64,000 bases of DNA from DSXH01 sp037446915 (lineage in GTDB: Bacteria > Bacteroidota > Ignavibacteria > Ignavibacteriales > Melioribacteraceae): the NCBI GenBank assembly GCA_037446915.1, contig JBBIHP010000002.1:1-64000 (forward strand). Direction: 5' to 3'. The notes beneath the pieces were generated by a model. It saw only the letters and a list, made by a program, of their open reading frames with translations. It made no database searches and had not been told where the DNA came from. Positions 51,301 to 60,587 of this stretch are shown here, piece by piece. The translations under genes and the position numbers were made by a program. The first letter of the stretch is position 1. The number at the start of each line of letters is the position of its first letter.

Positions 51301-51894
51301 CTACATAGTCTTTATGCGTTCGAATTTTTCTGTTATCATTTTATTCCGGTTATCGAAATAATTATTTATCCTTATCACAACTAATGCAAACAGATAACCT
51401 AATAGTGCGCCTATTAGTGCACCGCCAATTACATCCGATGGATAATGAACCCCAACGTAAGGTCTGGAAATTGCCATTAGAGTAGCCACTGAAAATAAAA
51501 TCCACTTAATCTTCGGAAATATTTTACCAAAATAAAATGCAGCAGCAAAATTGTTTACCGCATGTGAAGATGGAAACGAGAAAGAACCTGTGCAGCCGGC
51601 AAGAATATTTACATCGGGCAATGCATTGCAAGGTCTAATTCTCTGAAAAAGATCTTTTAAGAATGTACTGCTTAATTGATCCGATGCAACAACAAGCAAT
51701 ATCATTCCAATCGCAGAAATCTTACCGATGCGCCCACCTTTGAAGATTGTTATGAAAAAGAGAATTATATAAGCTATATACCAGTGTTTAACTTCGGTGA
51801 TAAATACAAAGAATTTATCCAGAAAAGGGGTAGATAGATTATGATTTATAAAGTAAAAAATCGAAAGGTCTATTTGATACAGAACATCAAGCAT
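51301..51894 (-). CDS. PAP2-family membrane phosphatase
   Basis: A 197-residue protein with five to six spans and the complete phosphatase signature: KDLFQRIRP, PSSHAVN and SRPYVGVHYPSDV, which supply the lysine/arginine, serine/histidine and arginine/histidine groups of the active site. The likely substrates are undecaprenyl diphosphate or phosphatidic/phosphatidylglycerol phosphate. It is divergent from the hybrid kinase gene across 169 bases with no obvious feature. Confidence 0.88.
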   Translation of the reverse strand: MLDVLYQIDLSIFYFINHNLSTPFLDKFFVFITEVKHWYIAYIILFFITIFKGGRIGKISAIGMILLVVASDQLSSTFLKDLFQRIRPCNALPDVNILAGCTGSFSFPSSHAVNNFAAAFYFGKIFPKIKWILFSVATLMAISRPYVGVHYPSDVIGGALIGALLGYLFALVVIRINNYFDNRNKMITEKFERIKTM

Positions 51895-52063
51895 AGAAAA
51901 ATCTTTGATTATTTTGCAAAAAATGAGTATTTAATCTATTGTCGTTTAACAAAAGTTGTTTATTTTCGAAAATAATATTGGAAACGCCATTAAATTAGTC
52001 ACTAATTGGAGTATTTCAAAATTTTGTAACAAGAAATGTTCAAACAATTGAAAAAAATATACC

Positions 52064-54310
52064 GTGATAAACAATAGTCCTAATAACAAATTTCTAACAA
52101 AGACCTACGAGCATAAACTCCAGGAATACATTAAAGAAGAGAATAAGAAACAATTAATTTCCCCTCTAAAGTCGCTTGCTTATTTTACTTCTGCTTCGGG
52201 AATTCTTGCACTTGTGCTTGAAGTAAGATATTTCGCACAGCACAGTGTTCAAATTTACACTTCCAGACTAACTTCAATATTAATTGCTTTTTTAATATTG
52301 TTGATCTCCAATACAAAGTTCGGCAAGAAATACTCAGTATTACTAATTCATCTTCTTCTGCTCTCAATTATTGTTTCTTTTGGAGTGATGATTTACTTAA
52401 TCCCGAAGACATTGATATTCAACTCGCACCTGATAAGTTTAATAATTTTCATAGCCGCTTTATTTCTTAGCTGGGAAGTAACTAACCAAATTATAGTTGC
52501 TATTTATTACAATATGGTTTTTGCTGTATCAATTATCTTGAATAGCCGGGAAATTTATATTCTTCCAAACATGATTGAATCTGTTGTACTTGTTCTTATA
52601 ATAAGTATTATGGCAATAATAGCAAGTTATATCAATTCAAGGCTGCGTCTGGAAGCTTTTACAAAAGGTTATGAAGTATCCCTATCCGAAAGGAAGTATA
52701 GAAATATTTTTGATAATTCCGCCGAAGGAATTTTTCAGATAATGCCTAAAGGCAATCTGATAATTGTGAATCCGGCATTTGTAAAATTGTTGGGATATTC
52801 TGCCGATGAAGAAATTTTACGACTCAATTTCATAAAAGATTTCTTTATTCGTGAGAGTGACTGGGAATTATTAAATAAACTTTTAGATAAACAGGGAAAA
52901 GTAAAAAATTACAGGGTTCAGTTTAAGAAGAAAGACGGTGGAGAAGTAACTGTTCGTTTGAACGTTCGTGTTAATCTTAACGATGACGGTTCCACATATT
53001 TTGAAGGAAGTATACAGGATATAACCCAACAGGTTCAAGCCGAAAATGAAAAGCAGAAAGCACTTGAAGCGCTTAGAGACGAAAAAATGAAAGCTGATAT
53101 TAGTGCTAAAAAAGCTCAGCAGGAAAGTAATTTCAAATCCAAGTTCCTTGCTAATATGAGTCATGAAGTTAGAACTCCTATGAATTCTGTTATGGGATTT
53201 TTGACATTGATTGAAAATGATTTATTTGAGAGCAAGGAAGAATTAAAAAACTTTTCACGGGATGCACGTTTAGCTGCTCAAACACTTCTGGATATAATCA
53301 ATAACATTCTGGACATCTCAAAAATTGAAGCTGGTAAAATGGACCTTGATGAAGTTGAATTCGGAATTCGTGAGGAGATTCATAAAGCTGTTTCAATAAT
53401 TACACAAGCAGCAAAACAAAAAGGGATTGTAATTGAAGAGAATATTAAAGATGAGGTCCCAAAAACAGTATTTGGAGATCCTACGCGACTCAGGCAAATT
53501 ATTTTAAACCTCTTAAGTAATGCTGTTAAGTATACGGACGAGGGAAAGATCAGTATTAACTCTCATGTATCAAATAAATCCTCTTCGGCAATTGAGCTGT
53601 CAACAACAATAGAAGATACCGGACATGGAATCCCGAGCGAAAAAATTCCGATGTTGTTCGAACCTTATGTGCAGGTAAAAAGCAAGAAAGGTAAAAAGGA
53701 AGGAACCGGTCTTGGACTTGTAATTTCCAAAGAGTTTATTAAACTGATGGGCGGCGACATTAAAGTAGAAAGCAAAGTTGGTATGGGCAGCAAATTTACT
53801 TTTTCTGTTAAACTTAAAACCCAGATTGATTCCGTGCCCGAGAGTATTGTAATAGAAACTCCTATTCCTCAGGAAGTATTTGATGAAGAGGATAAAAAAC
53901 CGAAGACCGGCGAACATAAATTTGAAAACGGTCAGAAAAAGAAGATCCTTCTTGTTGAAGATAATCCTATAAGCCAGAATCTCGAAATGAAAATCTTAAG
54001 AGAAGTCGGCTACGATGTTGATGCGGTATCGAACGGGTATGACGCTATTGAAGCGGTTAAGACCGGAATTTTTGATGTAGTTCTTATGGATGTTGAAATG
54101 ACCGACATGGATGGTATAACTGCTACAAGAAAAATTAGAGAACTTCCCGGTGTAAACGGTAAGATTCCTGTTATTGCAGTTACTGCACACTCAAGTATGA
54201 AAGATAGAGAGAAATGTCTTGCTGCCGGAATGGATGATTATATTGCAAAACCGATTAATATCCATTTTCTAAAACTTACTATTGATCAGTGGCTAAATTC
54301 CTCCAAGTAA
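52064..54310 (+). CDS. Hybrid histidine kinase with PAS and receiver domains
   Basis: A 748-residue sensor: six hydrophobic spans (about 40-190) as an integral membrane sensor, a PAS domain (205-325, YRNIFDNSAEGIFQIM), HisKA with H367 in FLANMSHEVRTPMNS, an ATPase domain (RLRQIILNLLSNAVKYT, GTGLGLVISKEF) and a C-terminal receiver with D676 in VVLMDVEMTDMDG. Phosphate would move from H367 to D676 and on to an unidentified phosphotransfer partner. The start is GTG with no strong ribosome site. No cognate regulator gene is adjacent. Confidence 0.9.
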   Translation: MINNSPNNKFLTKTYEHKLQEYIKEENKKQLISPLKSLAYFTSASGILALVLEVRYFAQHSVQIYTSRLTSILIAFLILLISNTKFGKKYSVLLIHLLLLSIIVSFGVMIYLIPKTLIFNSHLISLIIFIAALFLSWEVTNQIIVAIYYNMVFAVSIILNSREIYILPNMIESVVLVLIISIMAIIASYINSRLRLEAFTKGYEVSLSERKYRNIFDNSAEGIFQIMPKGNLIIVNPAFVKLLGYSADEEILRLNFIKDFFIRESDWELLNKLLDKQGKVKNYRVQFKKKDGGEVTVRLNVRVNLNDDGSTYFEGSIQDITQQVQAENEKQKALEALRDEKMKADISAKKAQQESNFKSKFLANMSHEVRTPMNSVMGFLTLIENDLFESKEELKNFSRDARLAAQTLLDIINNILDISKIEAGKMDLDEVEFGIREEIHKAVSIITQAAKQKGIVIEENIKDEVPKTVFGDPTRLRQIILNLLSNAVKYTDEGKISINSHVSNKSSSAIELSTTIEDTGHGIPSEKIPMLFEPYVQVKSKKGKKEGTGLGLVISKEFIKLMGGDIKVESKVGMGSKFTFSVKLKTQIDSVPESIVIETPIPQEVFDEEDKKPKTGEHKFENGQKKKILLVEDNPISQNLEMKILREVGYDVDAVSNGYDAIEAVKTGIFDVVLMDVEMTDMDGITATRKIRELPGVNGKIPVIAVTAHSSMKDREKCLAAGMDDYIAKPINIHFLKLTIDQWLNSSK

Positions 54311-54444
54311 ATTTTTGTTTCATTTACCATTCCAATCACTTAATTTTTGTACTACAAATTTTCGCTGATTTTATTATAGTTCAATTAATGTTTTACTGGT
54401 AATTCTAAACAGGTAATTTTTTATTGCATAAGTAAGGGGTTTAT

Positions 54445-54864
54445 TTGCAAATTAAAACTCTTTCATTTAATGTCAGCTCGAAAGGTAATACCGATTTAAT
54501 TGATATTACGGATGAAGTCCAATCCAGATTAAAAGAAAGCGGATTGAGAAATGGGAATGTGTTAGTATTTGCACCCGGATCGACAGCAGGAATAACAACA
54601 ATTGAATATGAGCCGGGATTGATAAAAGACTATCCAGATTTCTTCGAGCGTATTATTCCCTCCAGTTCAAAATACTATCATGATGAAACCTGGCATGATG
54701 CAAACGGATATGCACATGTGCGTGCCTCTTTACAAGGAGCTTCTTTAACTATTCCGTTCACGGATTCTAAATTGCTTCTTGGTACATGGCAGCAAATAAT
54801 TTTAATCGATTTCGATAACCGGCAGCGAACAAGAAAAATAATTACTCAATTTATTGGAGAATAA
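54445..54864 (+). CDS. YjbQ-family protein (UPF0047)
   Basis: A 139-residue YjbQ-type beta-fold protein. VFAPGSTAGITTIEYEPGL and the histidine-bearing WHDANGYAHVRASLQGASLTIPFTDSKLLLGTWQQI (in parts) are the conserved family stretches, with the metal-site glutamate and histidine. Members have weak thiamine-phosphate synthase activity, but their natural role is unclear. The start is TTG 54445 behind AAGGGG. It is followed at 3 bases by a nuclease gene. Confidence 0.88.
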   Translation: MQIKTLSFNVSSKGNTDLIDITDEVQSRLKESGLRNGNVLVFAPGSTAGITTIEYEPGLIKDYPDFFERIIPSSSKYYHDETWHDANGYAHVRASLQGASLTIPFTDSKLLLGTWQQIILIDFDNRQRTRKIITQFIGE

Positions 54865-54867
54865 TTA

Positions 54868-55689
54868 ATGAAATCTTTCAGAAAAATAATTGTCCTTTTT
54901 TTAATACCCGTGGTTATGTTTGGTTGGGGAGATAAAGGTCATAAATTGATTACTAAATATGCTATGAAGTTATTACCCGTGGAGATGAATTTATCCGATG
55001 AAGTTAAAAATGCAATAGTAGATCATTCCACGGATCCCGATAAAAGGAAGAAAGATGTTAAGGATGAATACCCGAAACATTTTATAGATATTGATTATTA
55101 TGAAGAGTTTAAGGACGGTAAAATGATTACTTCTTATGACGAACTTGTGAAGATTTATAGCGATAATACTGTAACTGAAATGGGAGTTTTACCCTGGGCT
55201 ACAATGACTACATTTTCCAATCTTGTAGATGCTTTTAAGCAGAATGACAAGCAGAAAATTATTTTATTTGCTTCGGATATTGCTCACTACGTAGAGGATG
55301 GACATCAACCCCAGCATACAACTCTAAATTATAATGGTGAAATGACCAATCAGAAAGGGGTTCACTTCAGGTATGAAAGCGATATGTTCAAGAAATATGA
55401 AAACGAAATTGAAAACAATTACTACGTTATACCTCCTCAATATGTAAGTGACCTCTCCGCATATATTTTTGATTACATCACAGAATCAAATAGTTATAAT
55501 GATATGATTCTTGCTGCTGATAAGCTATCCTATGAAAGAACTGAAAAAAATTATGATGATAATTTTTACAGATTGTTCTGGTTCAAGACTAAACATGTTA
55601 CGTTCAACAGGGTTAGTCTGGGTGCAACCCGAACAGCATCAATAATTTATTCGGCATGGATTGATGCCGGTAAACCGGTATTGAATTAG
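54868..55689 (+). CDS. S1/P1-type zinc nuclease, secreted
   Basis: A 273-residue protein with a signal peptide ending MFG before WGDKGHKLI. In S1/P1 nucleases and zinc phospholipase C the new N-terminal tryptophan and the next histidine bind zinc, which fits. Further ligands are in FIDIDYY and the hallmark SDIAHYVEDGHQPQHTT. It should degrade single-stranded nucleic acid or phospholipid in the periplasm or outside. It is coupled to YjbQ and the LOG-family gene by very short spacing (3 and 1 bases). Confidence 0.85.
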   Translation: MKSFRKIIVLFLIPVVMFGWGDKGHKLITKYAMKLLPVEMNLSDEVKNAIVDHSTDPDKRKKDVKDEYPKHFIDIDYYEEFKDGKMITSYDELVKIYSDNTVTEMGVLPWATMTTFSNLVDAFKQNDKQKIILFASDIAHYVEDGHQPQHTTLNYNGEMTNQKGVHFRYESDMFKKYENEIENNYYVIPPQYVSDLSAYIFDYITESNSYNDMILAADKLSYERTEKNYDDNFYRLFWFKTKHVTFNRVSLGATRTASIIYSAWIDAGKPVLN

Positions 55690-55690
55690 T

Positions 55691-56221
55691 ATGAGTAAAA
55701 AATTCGTTACAGTATTCGGAAGTTCTTTACCAAAGCCGGGCGATAAGGAATATGAAGTTGCTTATCAGCTCGGCAAAAAATTTGCAGAAAACAAATTAAA
55801 TGTTTGTACCGGCGGATTTCTTGGCATTATGGATGCTGTTTCGAAAGGCGCTAATGAAAATGGTGCCGAGGCAATTGGTGTAACTTTGGATATCTATAAT
55901 GTAACTCCAAGTAAATTCCTAACTCGAGAAATTAAATGTCATACACTCTTCGAACGACTTGGTAATCTTCTTGATATAGGCGATGCTTACGTTGTTCTTC
56001 AGGGTGGAACTGGAACTCTGGTTGAACTTTCTCTTGTGTGGGAATATATGAACAAAAATATGATTACTTATAAACCTTTTGCATGCCACAGTAAAATGTG
56101 GAAAGAAGTTGTTGATATTATGGAAATTCAGATTAAAAAAGAGGGAAGGAAAAATGGTACAATTAAATGTTTTGATGATATAGATGTGCTGGCTAAATTT
56201 ATTATAACTTCCTTAGCTTAA
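55691..56221 (+). CDS. LOG-family Rossmann-fold protein (lysine decarboxylase-like)
   Basis: A 176-residue protein of the LOG/YgdH type: FGSSLPKPGDKEYEVAYQLG at the N-terminus, CTGGFLGIMDAVSKGA in place of the family GGGxxGLMG, and LQGGTGTLVELSLVWE where LOG enzymes have PGGxGTxxE. LOG proteins remove ribose 5-phosphate from nucleotides. The loss of the proline and the T for Y/F makes exact activity uncertain. Its stop overlaps that of a convergent glycosyltransferase gene by four bases. Confidence 0.78.
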   Translation: MSKKFVTVFGSSLPKPGDKEYEVAYQLGKKFAENKLNVCTGGFLGIMDAVSKGANENGAEAIGVTLDIYNVTPSKFLTREIKCHTLFERLGNLLDIGDAYVVLQGGTGTLVELSLVWEYMNKNMITYKPFACHSKMWKEVVDIMEIQIKKEGRKNGTIKCFDDIDVLAKFIITSLA

Positions 56222-57279
56222 TTATTTTTTATAAACTCCTCTGCTTTATCAAAGACCAAATTTACATCTAATTCCTTAATACATTTGAATTTCACATCAT
56301 TTCGGCCGCAGCTTAAATGTTTTGGGGAATAATAGAAACAGGGTGAACATTCCAGATCTAACGATGCAATTTTAAATTCAGTCTTCCACGGATAGATATA
56401 ATTTTTATTGGTTGGTCCGAGAATTATTACGGTATTTAATTTTAATGCCGCCGCTATATGCATTAGACTGGAATCGTTCGTAATGAATAAGTTGCAACGA
56501 TTCATAACTGCTGCTGTTTGTAAAATGGAATTTGCCTTAACAGTTAATATATTTTTAGAGTTTGTAAGCCGGACTATTTTTTCTTTTATCGGCTCCTCTT
56601 CCGGACCACCGAATACCAGAATTTTTGCAGAAAAAGAATCAATTAATTTTTGTGCGAGCAAAGCAAATTTTTCAGTTTCCCATCTTCTCTTTTCATGGTT
56701 TTTAAGGGGCGAACATCCCGGGTGAAATCCAATAACTAATTCATCATTGATTCGGTTTTTAGCAAGAAAATCTTCAGCAAAAGAGATTTCTTCTTTTGAT
56801 AATACAATTTGAAGCGGGGCAATTAAATCGCTTTTTATACCGCTCAATCGTTCACAAAGCAAAATATTCTCTTCAACATTATGGAGATTATCGTTTTCAG
56901 TTGTAAGAACATTATTCAAGAAAGAGAGATTTGATTTTCCCTTACGTAAATAATTAACAGCACCTCTCTTTTCTGCGCCAAGTAAATAATTTATTAAATT
57001 ATATTCCTTCCGGTTAGATGGATACACATTTATTGTTATATCATATTTGTTACGGAGTTTCAGGACGAAGGTAAGTGAATCTATTCTTGGAGAATTTAGA
57101 AAGTCGTGATAGAGTACTTTATTAACACCGGGAAGCTTTTCATAAATTTCTTTTACTCCCTTATACATTGCAAGAATGTCAACTTCTGCGGAAGGAAAAT
57201 CCTCATTTAATTTTTTTAACGATGGTGTAAACATTAACGCATCGCCAATGCCCGATAATGCTATTACAAGGATTTTCAT
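56218..57279 (-). CDS. Glycosyltransferase family 9 (heptosyltransferase-like)
   Basis: A 353-residue GT-B enzyme resembling ADP-heptose:LPS heptosyltransferases. ILVIALSGIGDALMFTPSLKKL is the GT9 start; VIGFHPGCSPLKNHEKRRWETEKFA (in parts) and FITNDSSLMHIAAALKLNTVIILGPTN (in parts) form the donor site. It would add a sugar to lipopolysaccharide core or a similar glycan. The four cysteines near the C-terminus (CSPCFYY, CGRNDVKFKC) are also seen in GT9 relatives. It is followed on the minus strand side by a separate terminator and the DUF2723 gene upstream. Confidence 0.87.
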   Translation of the reverse strand: MKILVIALSGIGDALMFTPSLKKLNEDFPSAEVDILAMYKGVKEIYEKLPGVNKVLYHDFLNSPRIDSLTFVLKLRNKYDITINVYPSNRKEYNLINYLLGAEKRGAVNYLRKGKSNLSFLNNVLTTENDNLHNVEENILLCERLSGIKSDLIAPLQIVLSKEEISFAEDFLAKNRINDELVIGFHPGCSPLKNHEKRRWETEKFALLAQKLIDSFSAKILVFGGPEEEPIKEKIVRLTNSKNILTVKANSILQTAAVMNRCNLFITNDSSLMHIAAALKLNTVIILGPTNKNYIYPWKTEFKIASLDLECSPCFYYSPKHLSCGRNDVKFKCIKELDVNLVFDKAEEFIKNN

Positions 57280-57292
57280 ATTGGGTTAATAA

Positions 57293-57320
57293 AAAGGGGA
57301 TAAATTACTTTATCCCCTTT
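57293..57320 (-). terminator. Strong terminator after the DUF2723 gene
   Basis: AAAGGGGATAAA (57293-57304) and TTTATCCCCTTT (57309-57320) form a perfect 12-bp stem with a TTAC loop. The minus strand continues into T5. It lies seven bases past the stop codon of the DUF2723 gene. Confidence 0.88.
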
Positions 57321-57326
57321 GAATGT

Positions 57327-59528
57327 TTATTTAATCCTTATTTCTTTACCGGTTACTTCCGATGTGTCCTGACCGGCTTGTTTTTTATACTGCTTTATCA
57401 GTTCCTGAATTTGAGTATCATTAGGTAATAATGTTTGTAAGCCCATAAGCAAGCTAACTGCTTCGTTGTATTTTCCAAGGTAATCGTAATGTGTGAGAAG
57501 AATATCGTATGGATTATACCAGCTGGAGAAATCACGAGGATTTTTCTCCAATGATCTTTTTGCAGATTCAATTACTTCGTAAGCCAGTTCTTCATATTGT
57601 TGCTTTGCATCTGCATTGTAATATATTTTGGCAACGTCGTGTTTAATTCTATAATCCATAGAAACAACACTTCGCGGAACCATTTTTTCCATCATATCAA
57701 GAGTCTCAATTACTTTCGATTTTTCTTTTGTCTGATAGAGATAATGCAATGCTAATCTGATATATGCATTTCTGTAATTCTGAACCAGACGTTCATGGTT
57801 TTCATCAAAGAAAATCGTTTTATCATTTAATCCTCTAAATAGAAATCCGGATTGAAATGTTTTGCTGATGTTTGCATTTTCACTGAATAAATTTTTTCTT
57901 AATACCTCTTCGTTTACATACTCAAGAGAAGATTGGGGATTTTTCCTAGGAACAACCCTCATAGCCATTCCTTCCATCTGTAAATAATCATCCAGACTTA
58001 AACGGCTATCATCGGAACAGGTAACGGCGTAATAAACTGGGCGTTTCCATTTGCTTTGCATAATTATATCGAGACAGACTAAATCCTGGGCTCTAATTGC
58101 TTTTGTATCTCCATAAGTTACGCTATTCTTCATTGTCCATGTTAGTTTACCGGATCTTATTATTGATGTATCTGTAACACCGAATTCTTTTATTACTTCC
58201 GGTGACACATCAATTTGTAATTCAGTAGGATCCCATCGCACGGGGCTTAACTTATCAATTTCATCATCGGAAAAACTAATATCAATTTTTGGTGCGCCAT
58301 GCGGAGTAGTATTTTTTAATTGCTTAATATACCAGTTGGTATTCAACAGACTGAGATTTGCAATTCTAACATCTCTTCTTACTCCTTCAACATCCTGAAG
58401 ATACCAGAGCGGGAAAGTATCATTATCACCATTAGTAAATAAAATTGCATTAGGAGCAACACTCTGAAGTAAATTATATGCGTAATCCCATGGAACATAA
58501 TTTCTTGATCGGTTGTGTTCAAAATAATTTGCATTAAGCATATTAATTGGAACAACAATAAAACCTACAACCATAAATCCTGCAATAACCGGGTTTATTG
58601 GTTTTATCTTGTTGAATTTTTCTCTTATCAGTTCAATTAATCCGTTCATGCCGATTGCAATCCAGATTGAAAAGACAAAGAATGCACCAACATAGAAGTA
58701 ATCCCGTTCACGCGGTTGGGGTTGCTGCTGATTCTGATAAAATGCCGTTAGGTATCCTAAGAAAATAAACATCACAAGAAATACTGCGCCCATTTTCCAA
58801 TCGCGTTTAAAGTGGTAATACAATCCAAAGAGTCCTATCAGGAATGGAATTCCAAACAAGTCTTTCCAGTCAATACCTGTATCCTGGTATGTCGATTCAC
58901 GTCCAACGTAATTCCACAACAGGTATCTGTTGAACATATGATTCATCTGGTAAGTCCATAAGAAATCCAGATCGCTTGAATAATCGGAATAAATTTTTAG
59001 TTGATGAGGCTCATTGGAAAATCTGCGCTTGAATGTTGGAAAGTCGCCGTATTGTTCTCTGTTTAAGTATGATTCAAGTTCTGTAAAAGTTTTGGGGCTA
59101 TTCATGTTAATAGGGGGTTCCTGGTTCGCACGAATTATAATCATTGCGTAAGAAGTTGTACCGATTAATGCAAAAAGAAAACATTTCAGTATAAGGTTAA
59201 GAGTTTCTTTACCTTCTTTAGAACTCCATATTATTGCTCCGATAGAGGCCACCAGAATTACTCCGAGTACAATAAGATCTATAACAGTATTATTTTTTCC
59301 AATCATAGTTACAATTTTAGGAATGTATTTTACCAATCCGGGGTAAACTGCAATAAGTGTAACTCCGCCAATAAGAATCGGTATATAAAAAGAGTTTCTC
59401 TGGAATATTTTTTTGAACATTGCGCCCATAAAAATTAAACTTACCACAACCATTACTAATAAAAATCTTGAATCCACCGCCTGATATTGACTTGGTATGG
59501 AGGTTCGAGCTCGGTTTGAGAAGCCCAC
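57327..59528 (-). CDS. DUF2723 membrane protein, C-terminal part (frameshifted from the next gene)
   Basis: About 730 residues that continue the DUF2723 protein begun at 60229. It has several spans, the YGDFPTFKRRF segment typical of the family loop, a periplasmic domain (FTNGDNDTFPLWYLQDVEGVRRDVRIANLSLLN, in parts) and C-terminal TPR-like helices. A GTG at 59528 opens this frame, but the first 20 residues do not look like a family start. Members are polytopic GT-C-like proteins, thought to transfer lipid-linked sugars. Together with the upstream part, the length (about 980) equals one normal DUF2723 protein. Confidence 0.8.
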   Translation of the reverse strand: MGFSNRARTSIPSQYQAVDSRFLLVMVVVSLIFMGAMFKKIFQRNSFYIPILIGGVTLIAVYPGLVKYIPKIVTMIGKNNTVIDLIVLGVILVASIGAIIWSSKEGKETLNLILKCFLFALIGTTSYAMIIIRANQEPPINMNSPKTFTELESYLNREQYGDFPTFKRRFSNEPHQLKIYSDYSSDLDFLWTYQMNHMFNRYLLWNYVGRESTYQDTGIDWKDLFGIPFLIGLFGLYYHFKRDWKMGAVFLVMFIFLGYLTAFYQNQQQPQPRERDYFYVGAFFVFSIWIAIGMNGLIELIREKFNKIKPINPVIAGFMVVGFIVVPINMLNANYFEHNRSRNYVPWDYAYNLLQSVAPNAILFTNGDNDTFPLWYLQDVEGVRRDVRIANLSLLNTNWYIKQLKNTTPHGAPKIDISFSDDEIDKLSPVRWDPTELQIDVSPEVIKEFGVTDTSIIRSGKLTWTMKNSVTYGDTKAIRAQDLVCLDIIMQSKWKRPVYYAVTCSDDSRLSLDDYLQMEGMAMRVVPRKNPQSSLEYVNEEVLRKNLFSENANISKTFQSGFLFRGLNDKTIFFDENHERLVQNYRNAYIRLALHYLYQTKEKSKVIETLDMMEKMVPRSVVSMDYRIKHDVAKIYYNADAKQQYEELAYEVIESAKRSLEKNPRDFSSWYNPYDILLTHYDYLGKYNEAVSLLMGLQTLLPNDTQIQELIKQYKKQAGQDTSEVTGKEIRIK

Positions 59529-60229
59529 ATAATTGCACCGATTGCAAGAACTATAGCAACATGAACAAGAAAAATATAACCGGTTTTTTTCAAAACATCT
59601 TCATCAGTTAAATACTTTCTGAAAATAACAACCATTACTACAGGAACAATTGAAAGAACCGCCATAAGATGCACACCTGTTGAAAGTCCGATTAAGTATG
59701 CTATAAAAATCAAATACTTTTCATTATCGGGCTGATCCGCTTTTTCATTCCATTGAACCATTAACCAGATTACAAATGCAATAAAAAAGGTTGATAGTGC
59801 ATATACTTCGGCTTCAACAGCATTGAACCAGAAAGTATCGCTGAATGCTAAAGAGAGAGCTCCAATTGCTGCGGGAATATATACGGTAAGTGCTTCAAAT
59901 TTATTGTCGGTAATTTTTTTCTTATAAAGTTCGATAAGCTTAACTGCTACAAGGTAAAGGAACATTACAGTAAAAGCACTTGATAGAACAGAAATCATAT
60001 TAACACGTAAACCGATATTATCAACAAACGGGATCATCGAAAAAAGTCTACCAAGTATTAAGAATAGCGGTGTTCCCGGTGGGTGAGGCACCTGAAGTAA
60101 ATATGAAGTTGCAATAAATTCTCCGCAGTCCCAAAAAGAAACCGTGGGCTGCACGGTCATTAGATAAACAATTAAACTTACCAGAAATACGGCAAATGCG
60201 ATAATTCGATTTAAAATTTTGTTGCTCAT
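59456..60229 (-). CDS. DUF2723 membrane protein, N-terminal part (ends at a frameshift)
   Basis: 257 residues that hold the diagnostic DUF2723 start: VYLMTVQPTVSFWDCGEFIATSYLLQVPHPPGTPLF (in parts), followed by several spans and SDTFWFNAVEAEVYALSTFF. This is a GT-C fold with the acidic catalytic residue in DCGEF. The frame hits a stop after IRRWIQDFY, while the next frame continues with LLVMVVVSLIF. One base missing in the A5 run at 59461-59465 (T5 on the coding strand) would join the two as RRWIQDFLLVMVVV. Either a sequence error or a real mutation is possible. Confidence 0.8.
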   Translation of the reverse strand: MSNKILNRIIAFAVFLVSLIVYLMTVQPTVSFWDCGEFIATSYLLQVPHPPGTPLFLILGRLFSMIPFVDNIGLRVNMISVLSSAFTVMFLYLVAVKLIELYKKKITDNKFEALTVYIPAAIGALSLAFSDTFWFNAVEAEVYALSTFFIAFVIWLMVQWNEKADQPDNEKYLIFIAYLIGLSTGVHLMAVLSIVPVVMVVIFRKYLTDEDVLKKTGYIFLVHVAIVLAIGAIMWASQTELEPPYQVNIRRWIQDFY

Positions 60230-60241
60230 TAAATCACCAAA

Positions 60242-60490
60242 TTATTGATTAGTATTATTATTTTCTTCTTCGGAAGGTTTTTTGAATAAAAAATCTAAAT
60301 TCTTTTTCTCGCGGTTGACGTGATATTTTTCAAACAATGCAATTAACCTTTGCATAGAAAGTTTATCCAGATCCTCATCGTCCTTATCTCTCTTTACAAG
60401 CATCTTATAATCTTCAAGCTCGTTTGAGTTTAACTTTCTCTCATATTTCTTGAGTATTTCAAAATATCTTTTCTGTTCCCGGAGACTCAT
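60242..60490 (-). CDS. Small charged helical protein, unknown
   Basis: An 82-residue protein with no hydrophobic segment, rich in lysine and glutamate and probably all helical (REQKRYFEILKKYERKLNS), with a polar tail ending NNNTNQ. It lies 12 bases ahead of the DUF2723 gene on the same strand, so it is probably co-transcribed with it. I do not recognise a family. Confidence 0.5.
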   Translation of the reverse strand: MSLREQKRYFEILKKYERKLNSNELEDYKMLVKRDKDDEDLDKLSMQRLIALFEKYHVNREKKNLDFLFKKPSEEENNNTNQ

Positions 60491-60587
60491 TTTATAAATT
60501 CATATGTAAAAATTGCGAGCCAAATTAATCAAAAAAACAAAGAATAAAAAACTATATTTGGGCAAATCAAAATCGGAAAATCAAATA

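Noticed and set aside
59456..59528. Programmed -1 frameshift in the DUF2723 gene
   Set aside because: The T TTT TAT site does not allow A-site re-pairing and I see no strong downstream stem. A missing base is simpler.
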